Source: a virus. From it: DNA of 29,288 nt. The notes beneath the pieces are model-generated. The model saw only the letters and a program-made list of their open reading frames with translations. It did no database searches and had not been told where the DNA came from. Positions 6,864 to 13,124 of the stretch are shown here, piece by piece. How positions within the stretch are numbered: position 1 is the first letter of the stretch; each line of letters starts with the position of its first letter. The DNA lies in IMG/VR virus record IMGVR_UViG_3300037264_001217, positions 1 to 29,288 of that record; one strand, 5' to 3'. Position numbers and translations under genes: made by a program.

Positions 6864-8189
6864 TCACCTCACTAGTAAATGTGTAAAACGGCCCCGCTCA
6901 TCAAATGGGGGGAAACTTTTAGCGGCTGGAGCTGGTTTTAGCAGAATCGTCTGTGCCGCCCATTCAGTAGCCACTGACGGTGTTATGGTGGCAGGGTCTT
7001 CTGCACTTGTTGTGTATAAACCTTTGGTCGCACCATAATTAGAAGTGCTGCCATCAACTGTATTAGCACGATCCCAACGCTCAGTGTATCCAGCAGGTGG
7101 TGTTCCTGTCGGTGCGCCTTTATTGCCGGAAACAATCAGCGCCAGCGTATTGACCACATTCGGCGTGACACTTGGTGGATCAGCATTACCAGACGCGGCA
7201 GTTGCACCTGCACTACCATCAATCGGGCTAGCTGCATCATGTCCGTCAAACCTGCCAACCGTCCATGTGTACTTCGCGGATGAATTTAGCGTGACCGCCG
7301 AAAGCGCATCGCCATTTTCAGCACGACGATAGGTGGTGACAGTGACGTTTGTACTTTGGGCATCTTCACGAATCAGCGTCCATTGACTTGCAGTGATGGT
7401 GTTTGTCGTGCCACCTTCTTTACAGATTTGCAGGATCAGCAGATCGCCGCTGGTCGTACCGCTTGGTTTGGCAACCGCCAACGAAGTACCTGTACCTGTG
7501 CTGCCTGTTTCAGTACGGAAAACCGGCGTGGCGGGTAACGTGAATCCTGTCGGCGGAATAGCAAGGGTTTGAGCTGCCCACTCTTCTACAGCCGTCATGG
7601 TCATCGTGCCGGGGTCTTCTGCCGAGCCCGTAGTCAGAGCACGTTGACCAAACGCAACGCAACACGACGATGTACCAGTAGCAGAACGTTTCGCTACGCC
7701 CGCGCTGTAATTAGTTGACCACCCTGTATAGCCGGTGTCCGGGTCAGCAATGTCATCGTCATCTGCACCAAAGCAAGCGAGGAACAGCCAGTCAGCAGAG
7801 ATAGGTGGAGTTACTGTTGGAGGATTTGGGGCAGCATCAGAACCTGTAGCTGCCGTGCCTTTGTAAATGTCATTGGCAAGACTGACAACACCGTGACCAG
7901 TAATTCGTGCAGTAACCACCGCATAATCGTTAGCCTCACCAACCAGCGTCATCGTATCGCCGCCAGCGGCGATCTTGGCGAATATGGTTAACTGGCAGGC
8001 TGTGCCGTTGGCTTGGTCGGTGATGTTCGTCCAGTCAGCGGCGGTATAGGCAACCGCAGTATCACCAGCACAGAACGCAATCAGCAGATCGCCCGCCGAT
8101 ATGCTGGCAGGCATATTGATGGAGACGCCGGGACTTACCGAGGATGTGCCAGCAGTAGTATCGGTAGTGGCAACTACTGGCGAGGCCAT
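6864..8189 (-). CDS. Virion protein with a duplicated ~200-residue beta domain
   Basis: This 441-residue protein is two diverged copies of one domain. Each copy has the opening pattern 'SxSPGVSINMPASISAGDLLIA' / 'SLAVAKPSGTTSGDLLIL', a central 'DPPSVTPNVVNTLAL'-type segment, and a shared ending, EDPGTMTMTAVEEWAAQTLA in copy 1 and EDPATITPSVATEWAAQTIL in copy 2. The copies cover roughly residues 5-212 and 218-428. The pattern of alternating hydrophobic residues suggests a beta-sandwich of the kind found in phage appendages. The ATG shares a base with the preceding stop (TAATG), implying coupled translation. Probable fibre or decoration component; the binding partner is unknown. Confidence 0.7.
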   Translation of the reverse strand: MASPVVATTDTTAGTSSVSPGVSINMPASISAGDLLIAFCAGDTAVAYTAADWTNITDQANGTACQLTIFAKIAAGGDTMTLVGEANDYAVVTARITGHGVVSLANDIYKGTAATGSDAAPNPPTVTPPISADWLFLACFGADDDDIADPDTGYTGWSTNYSAGVAKRSATGTSSCCVAFGQRALTTGSAEDPGTMTMTAVEEWAAQTLAIPPTGFTLPATPVFRTETGSTGTGTSLAVAKPSGTTSGDLLILQICKEGGTTNTITASQWTLIREDAQSTNVTVTTYRRAENGDALSAVTLNSSAKYTWTVGRFDGHDAASPIDGSAGATAASGNADPPSVTPNVVNTLALIVSGNKGAPTGTPPAGYTERWDRANTVDGSTSNYGATKGLYTTSAEDPATITPSVATEWAAQTILLKPAPAAKSFPPFDERGRFTHLLVR

Positions 8190-8479
8190 TAGAAGTCCGC
8201 TTCAGCCGTAGTTCTTGCCGTGATTACGTCCGTTTCAGCTGTCGCTCGGGTATCCTGTTCCGCCATTTCCGCCAACCACTTTTTCCCCCAAGCCTTCGTC
8301 GCAAGAACAAACACCCGAGCTTTTTCCTCGTTGGTTGGGTTCAATGGGTCAACAGCTTCAAGCAGCTCCGGCCACTTCTTTAAAGCGGCATTAGCTAAAC
8401 GTAGCAACTGCGGGTTTGATGGTGTTACATCCACAGCGCCTGTGATGATGTCGGTCGCCCGTTCAATAAATGTAGCCAC
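8189..8479 (-). CDS. Small helical protein of unknown function
   Basis: This 96-residue protein starts at a GTG at 8477-8479, supported by AAGGAG six bases before it. It is mostly predicted helix: an N-terminal helix, then NPQLLRLANAALKKWPELLEA, then an Ala/Glu/Thr-rich tail (AETDVITARTTAEADF). There are no cysteines and no signal or membrane segment. It sits between two beta-rich virion genes and overlaps the next by one base. A small virion component or assembly helper is plausible. Confidence 0.65.
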   Translation of the reverse strand: MATFIERATDIITGAVDVTPSNPQLLRLANAALKKWPELLEAVDPLNPTNEEKARVFVLATKAWGKKWLAEMAEQDTRATAETDVITARTTAEADF

Positions 8480-8537
8480 AAGTTACTCCTTCAGGGGAAA
8501 CCATTGGCTTCCCCTATTGCTGATAAATGATCGCTCC

Positions 8538-8996
8538 TTACGCCTGATTGACGCGGAACAGGCCGTTTGCGTGCCACGTGATGCTCAAGGGGCCCGTGGT
8601 CATGTCAAACGTGCCGCCCAGATCAACCCACCCGACGCAGCGCAAGCCAGCATCGGTGCTGTTGTAGATGATCCCCCAGAAGGCATTGGTTGGGTTACCG
8701 GCGTTCTGCGCCCAAGACACGTCATCTCCATCAAACTGGGCCAGACCACCGGTAAGCGTTACCGCTGGATTGGCGATGGTCGCGCCATCCACAGCATAGG
8801 TGCCGCCCGGAGTGACTTCGTTGGTCTTGAAGTTGGTGGTTCCGCCAGCGCCCCAGCGGGGATCAGCGGTGGTTGTGGTGGGGGTAGTGGTACTGGTGAC
8901 GATACCAACCTTGAAAACATCGTTTTCAAAGTCGTGCAGCTTCTCCAGAAAGTCCACCAAGTTTTGGTCAAAAACTCCAAGATCACCTTGTGCCAT
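8538..8996 (-). CDS. Small virion structural protein
   Basis: This 152-residue protein starts MAQGDLGVFDQNLVDFLEKL, with a short helical start, then FENDVFKVGIVTS and a Thr/Pro linker. The rest is beta-rich and ends in TWHANGLFRVNQA. The layout (short N-terminal helix, strand KVGIVTS, Thr-rich linker, then a compact Gly/Trp-rich sandwich) resembles small structural proteins often annotated in podovirus tail clusters; I base this on pattern, not on a search. AGAGG lies about 10 bases upstream of the ATG. Position among the appendage genes supports a virion role. Confidence 0.65.
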   Translation of the reverse strand: MAQGDLGVFDQNLVDFLEKLHDFENDVFKVGIVTSTTTPTTTTADPRWGAGGTTNFKTNEVTPGGTYAVDGATIANPAVTLTGGLAQFDGDDVSWAQNAGNPTNAFWGIIYNSTDAGLRCVGWVDLGGTFDMTTGPLSITWHANGLFRVNQA

Positions 8997-9023
8997 GGTA
9001 GTTCATCCTCTTTGCAAGTGGCC

Positions 9024-10574
9024 TTATAAAGATTGTGACAAGCGGATTGTGGACCCAACCGGAATGGACATCAAATCAGTGCCCAAAGTGTCTAGTCCGA
9101 CAACAGTTAATTCAACTTCAAAATCAAGCTCCACATCCATGGTTTCCAAGGCCGCAAGCTCCACATCCATGGTGTAAGGCGCGATCTTTGAGAACCGCAG
9201 GACCGTGTGCGAGCCATTGCGATTCCAGTTATTTTCTGGCGGAACAAGGTCAGAAATGGCCTCATAAATCCAGTTCCCGGAGTATTCCACTATGGGGCCG
9301 GAAGACTCGGCGTTCAGATACACCAGCAAGGTGTCGCCTGCATAGACGTGAACCGTGTCTATTTGCACCACGTTCCACTGATCCGGCGTCAGCATCAGCC
9401 CACGGTACACGTACTGAACCGCCGCAGGGTTGAGAATGATCATCAACCGGTACGTGTCATTGGCTGATGGCGGCCACACCCGCACAGCATTCACGTGGCC
9501 GGGTTCCGTGAAGAGATAGGAATGCCCGGACCACACCGATGACATGTCAAAATAGTTGTTCCACGTGGGGGCTGGCATCAGGAATTCCGGATCGCCAATC
9601 AATTGTGGAGCTGCCCGGTCTGAGGTGACCTTGTTGGCAATCATGGTGTACGGACGGTCCCACACCACCATGAGCTGCTGGTACTCCCGTGGCTCCCACA
9701 TACCAGCCCAGCTCATCACATTGGGCGGGCGGGCCAGCAGGTTGCCCCACGATGTTTGGTGCGGGTTGTTGAAATTGTTGATGTGGCTATAAAAATCCCC
9801 ACCAAGCGTTGGTGGGTCGCCAATGTATTCGTAGATAATCTCGTCAAAGCGCTCCACGCTGGAGGACAGGCTGATGCTGGTCAGGTAACCGGCGCTGGCA
9901 ATGGTCACCGGCTCAAGATGTATCCCCCTCATGACCCCGCCAAACTGCACGAACGCTGACGTGTCGTTGTCAAATTTCAGGGTTTTGCCCGTATCAACGG
10001 ACCCCTCCAGAACATCATCACTGTCGGGGATAAAGCGCACCCTGTATTCGCCCGCCACCAGTGCTCCGGAGGCGTTCACTGACAGCTGGTGGTAAATCAT
10101 GTTGCGGTGGTTGGGCAAGGTTTTTGACACGCCCCCAAAATCACTGGGGATTTCAGTGGCGATGTCCGTTGACACGTAATCGTGGTCAACATCTTTCTCC
10201 GTCTTGCCAACGCTGGAGCGGCGCACTCTGGAGTACGAAGAAACAACAACGCTGATGGTCTCCCCGGCGCTCGGCAACACCGCCGCACGCAGGTGGATGC
10301 CCTTGATCACCCCGGTGAAATTGATCAGGCCGCTGTTCTTGCCTGCCAAGCTGATGACTTTGCTGACTGGGATGGAATTCCTCACCTTCTTGGTGCTGGT
10401 GTCGGGGATGATCCGCACCTGATATTCCCCCGCCGCCAGCACGCCACTGCTCACAATGACAATCTGGTGACTGGTCATGTTGCGATGATTCGGCAGCAGT
10501 CCGGACCAATCTCCTACGTCACTCTGGGCATTTTTCAGCACCGTGGTGGAGACCTTCCGGAATTGCTCTTTCAT
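9024..10574 (-). CDS. Virion appendage protein with internal duplication
   Basis: This 516-residue protein contains two copies of a ~105-residue domain near its N-terminus. Copy 1 has LPNHRNMTSHQIVIVSSGVL, then AAGEYQVRIIPD and GVIKGIHLRA. Copy 2 has LPNHRNMIYHQLSVNASGAL, then VAGEYRVRFIPD and GVMRGIHLEP. A different Trp/Pro-rich region follows (SYLFTEPGHVNAVRVWPP). The C-terminus carries a short repeat, TMDVELAALETMDVELDF. The ATG at 10574 overlaps the preceding TGA as TGATG; a TTG one codon earlier is also open but less likely. It is probably a tail-associated structural protein; no enzyme motif is visible. Confidence 0.7.
   Translation of the reverse strand: MKEQFRKVSTTVLKNAQSDVGDWSGLLPNHRNMTSHQIVIVSSGVLAAGEYQVRIIPDTSTKKVRNSIPVSKVISLAGKNSGLINFTGVIKGIHLRAAVLPSAGETISVVVSSYSRVRRSSVGKTEKDVDHDYVSTDIATEIPSDFGGVSKTLPNHRNMIYHQLSVNASGALVAGEYRVRFIPDSDDVLEGSVDTGKTLKFDNDTSAFVQFGGVMRGIHLEPVTIASAGYLTSISLSSSVERFDEIIYEYIGDPPTLGGDFYSHINNFNNPHQTSWGNLLARPPNVMSWAGMWEPREYQQLMVVWDRPYTMIANKVTSDRAAPQLIGDPEFLMPAPTWNNYFDMSSVWSGHSYLFTEPGHVNAVRVWPPSANDTYRLMIILNPAAVQYVYRGLMLTPDQWNVVQIDTVHVYAGDTLLVYLNAESSGPIVEYSGNWIYEAISDLVPPENNWNRNGSHTVLRFSKIAPYTMDVELAALETMDVELDFEVELTVVGLDTLGTDLMSIPVGSTIRLSQSL
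9125..9173 (-). repeat. 19-bp direct repeat, period 30 bp, inside the gene
   Basis: The same 19 bases (+ strand caagctccacatccatggt) occur at 9125-9143 and 9155-9173. They encode the repeated motif TMDVEL in frame, so one short tandem duplication is visible near the C-terminus of the 516-residue protein. Confidence 0.85.
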
Positions 10575-11182
10575 CAAATGATGTCCGTTGACAGCCCGAG
10601 CTGTATGCGCAGGGTGTTCTGCATCCCCTGCTTGTAGATGTACGGAGGCGCACCCGTCAGCTGCAGGTATTCAGTCAGGTAGCGGTCTCTCTGCCTGCGC
10701 TGGTACAGGTTGTAGGTGTCATCCAGCTGCTTGATGGTGTAATAAAGCAGCACATCATTGGCCAGCGTCTGGGTGGTACGCTTATCATCCAAGGCCAACA
10801 TCGGGGTGGTCGCGCCAAACGGCAGGTTGGTGGTAACCCAGTCCGCAGGAACGGAGTCATACCAGTAGAGCTTGGCCTGCCCCCCAGCGGTGAAAGCAAT
10901 GCTGACGTGTGCGTTCTGGTCAAATGCCAATGAGCACTGGGTAACGTCCGCGTGGTTGAGCACGATCACGGGAGTCAGGGTGATTTCCGGTGTGATGATG
11001 AAATTATCGGTGGCAAAATCCCACGTCAGCTTCCACACCTGATACATCAGCCCCAGCGATGTGTTCTCGGGCGCAAGCGGGCCCATTTCGTAGTCCTCAT
11101 CCAGTGCCCGGCTCCTTCCATCCGGGTCAAGCCAATCAGATGACTTTACTGTAGTGGACAGCCTGTTCTGGTAATGGGCCAT
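10574..11182 (-). CDS. Conserved-type phage virion protein of unknown function
   Basis: This 202-residue protein begins MAHYQNRLSTTVKSSDWLDP. It has an N-terminal extended part, a beta-rich middle (SLAFDQNAHVSIAFTAGGQA, KLYWYDS) and a helical C-terminal part with NLYQRRQRDRYLTEYLQL. The mix suggests a beta-sandwich with a helical arm that could pack against the tail. The ATG overlaps the preceding stop (TAATG), and its own stop overlaps the next start, so it is translated as part of a tightly coupled set with the flanking appendage genes. No catalytic residues stand out. Confidence 0.65.
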   Translation of the reverse strand: MAHYQNRLSTTVKSSDWLDPDGRSRALDEDYEMGPLAPENTSLGLMYQVWKLTWDFATDNFIITPEITLTPVIVLNHADVTQCSLAFDQNAHVSIAFTAGGQAKLYWYDSVPADWVTTNLPFGATTPMLALDDKRTTQTLANDVLLYYTIKQLDDTYNLYQRRQRDRYLTEYLQLTGAPPYIYKQGMQNTLRIQLGLSTDII

Positions 11183-12162
11183 TAGGGGATGGTCCCCTCA
11201 ATCCACGCCAGCCGCCATACCATGATCATGGTGAAGTTGACGGTTTTCGGTATGGTGAAGCCAGTGCCCTGCGCGGTGAACGATGTCTGGAATGACCCGG
11301 CATTTGTCCGAATCCTGATGCTCCTGATTCCATTGCCAAGGTTCCATCCGGTAATTCCGCAGTTGCATTGCATGTCAACGTAGTACGAATTATTGACGTA
11401 TGCCTTGTTGAACTGGGTTGCATTATCACACGCAGCGCTGACCCCGCTGGGATTTTGGATAATTGTCCCCAGCGCCCCGTCATAAGCCTGCCAGTCTGAG
11501 GTGAAGAGGGAATACTGCCCCATGGTTTGCCCCATGTTGCCGCCTTGGGTTGAGGCGTTGTTCACTTCTGCTGCGGTTGAAACGGTGTTGTAGGTAATCC
11601 CATTCAACGTCACCGTTCCGTTTACCGGAGTCAGCGGCGGGTAGTAACGCAGCTCATAGGTAACATCCAGAACTTCGTCCCCCAAAACCGTGATGGTGGT
11701 GGGATCGCCCATGCCGTCAACGATGCGGGCGCGGGTAATGAGCGTGGCCCCGCTCGTACCCCAGCCAACCCCTACCTCAGAAAGGTTGCCAGTCGCAACC
11801 CCCACGGCAAACCGATAGGTGATGAGGGACCATCCGTAGTAAGGCGGGGAGGATTGAGCGCCAAATGACTGCGCCTGCACTGTGGACGTTGAAGCCACAA
11901 ACGTCTGCAGTGCCGTGTCCGTGGCCAGCGCAGCATTGGTTCCGGCCCCCACATGGCATTTTGAACCGCTGTAAGCCCAGTTGTTTTGGGTGACCAGATT
12001 GTTGCGCCCGGAGTCCAGCATCTTGTTCTTGAACCACGGCACCAGCTCGCGCTTTTTGCCAGTGTGTATGTTGGTGGCGTCCATGCGGAAACGACCAATC
12101 ATGCCAACGGTCATCTGGCCGCACGGTACTTCGATTTCCTTGTGTTTGGGGAGAATGAGCAT
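11182..12162 (-). CDS. Appendage structural protein, paralogue of the preceding gene
   Basis: I start this 326-residue protein at MLILPKHK, the ATG at 12160-12162, because it overlaps the preceding stop as TAATG and has GCGAGG about 8 bases upstream. The longer open frame would run far into the previous gene. It shares matched blocks with the preceding protein: DEVLDVTYELRYYP, NGTVTLNGITYNTVS, AYDGALGT and FTAQGTGFTIPK, in the same order. There is a central Gly/Ser/Thr-rich region and no enzyme motif. The pair looks like a tandem duplication of a tail appendage or fibre subunit, possibly forming a mixed oligomer. Confidence 0.7.
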   Translation of the reverse strand: MLILPKHKEIEVPCGQMTVGMIGRFRMDATNIHTGKKRELVPWFKNKMLDSGRNNLVTQNNWAYSGSKCHVGAGTNAALATDTALQTFVASTSTVQAQSFGAQSSPPYYGWSLITYRFAVGVATGNLSEVGVGWGTSGATLITRARIVDGMGDPTTITVLGDEVLDVTYELRYYPPLTPVNGTVTLNGITYNTVSTAAEVNNASTQGGNMGQTMGQYSLFTSDWQAYDGALGTIIQNPSGVSAACDNATQFNKAYVNNSYYVDMQCNCGITGWNLGNGIRSIRIRTNAGSFQTSFTAQGTGFTIPKTVNFTMIMVWRLAWIEGTIP

Positions 12163-13115
12163 TATGGATGCCTCGCCCATGTGTATTGGTAAACCAAAGT
12201 CATGATCTTGGTGGCGTTTTTGGGAATCCTCAGCCCGGTTCCTTGCGCAGTGAATTGCGTCTGCCAATGAAGGTCGGTCGCAACTCTGGTCTTCGCGGTA
12301 CGGACTCCGAGCGGGGCGTTGCCTTCATTCAGGCCATAATCAACCGTGTAATTCCTGAAACCTGAGCCCCCGCTGCCAGCGGTGACAACCGCCCCCTGTA
12401 TGTCCGGGGAAGGGGCTCCCAGCGGGGCGTTTGCAGTGAGTGCGCCCAACAATCCGTCATACGTATAATGGTAGGAAGGGAAGCTCCCATCATGGTAATA
12501 CCGGTCAAAGGGGGACATGATGGCATTCAACAACAACGCCCGGTTTACGGTGTCGTAGGTGATGCCGTCAATGACCACAGTGCCTCCCACATCGCTTATT
12601 CTTGGCCAGATTTTCAGGCGATAGCTGACATCCAAAACCTCATCGGATGCCTTGACGATGGCCGGAGATACTGCCGCGTGCGCGAACATGTTAGTGCCCG
12701 CTGTGTTTTGGCCAGCGCCCACTTCCCGGACTGTCCCGGTGCCAACCCCGGCATCGAATCGTCTGGTCTGGGTTTCATGCAGCTCATAGGGGGAACTGGA
12801 ATTCCACACCTTTACCGGGCTCCCCTGAGGCACTTGGGAATACGCCAGAAAGCTTTCCATTTGCGTATCGGTGAATGCCGGGGCGGTGGAGCCCGAACCG
12901 ATATAGTGGACATTGGCCCACGAAGTTCCCCAAGTCGTGCAGAGGGAAAGGCCGTTGTTGGTGATCAGGTTTCCAAACCAGCCTGAGTCATAATTCATCT
13001 GCCCCATGCTGTTGTACTTGACGAGCCTGAATTCCCCCCCAAGGCCCGTGTGCTCGTTACCAGCGCCGGGGTGACCCAGCTCGCCATAAACGTCTCTGTA
13101 TTTTAATAGGTGCAT
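12162..13115 (-). CDS. Appendage structural protein, paralogue of the following gene
   Basis: This 317-residue protein is the first member of a tandem pair. Conserved blocks in order are WFGNLITNNGL, DEVLDVSYRLKIWP, GGTVVIDGITYDTVN, YDGLLGAL and FTAQGTGLRIPK. Two adjacent ATG codons are possible; AGGAGG at 13121-13126 sits two bases before the first and five before the second, so I prefer the second (13115), a difference of one residue. It lies between the large jelly-roll appendage protein and its paralogue. A tail appendage or fibre subunit is likely; it could be a structural partner of its paralogue. Confidence 0.7.
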   Translation of the reverse strand: MHLLKYRDVYGELGHPGAGNEHTGLGGEFRLVKYNSMGQMNYDSGWFGNLITNNGLSLCTTWGTSWANVHYIGSGSTAPAFTDTQMESFLAYSQVPQGSPVKVWNSSSPYELHETQTRRFDAGVGTGTVREVGAGQNTAGTNMFAHAAVSPAIVKASDEVLDVSYRLKIWPRISDVGGTVVIDGITYDTVNRALLLNAIMSPFDRYYHDGSFPSYHYTYDGLLGALTANAPLGAPSPDIQGAVVTAGSGGSGFRNYTVDYGLNEGNAPLGVRTAKTRVATDLHWQTQFTAQGTGLRIPKNATKIMTLVYQYTWARHP

Positions 13116-13124
13116 CATTCCCTC

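Noticed and set aside
9023-9028. TATAAG-like -10 element before the 152-residue virion gene
   Set aside because: It overlaps the stop codon of the preceding gene, has neither an extended TG nor a -35 match, and differs from the two better candidates.
8220-9029. Long open frame on the plus strand (269 residues)
   Set aside because: It covers the antisense of three well-supported minus-strand genes with good ribosome binding sites and has no recognisable protein pattern. All other evidence puts transcription on the minus strand.
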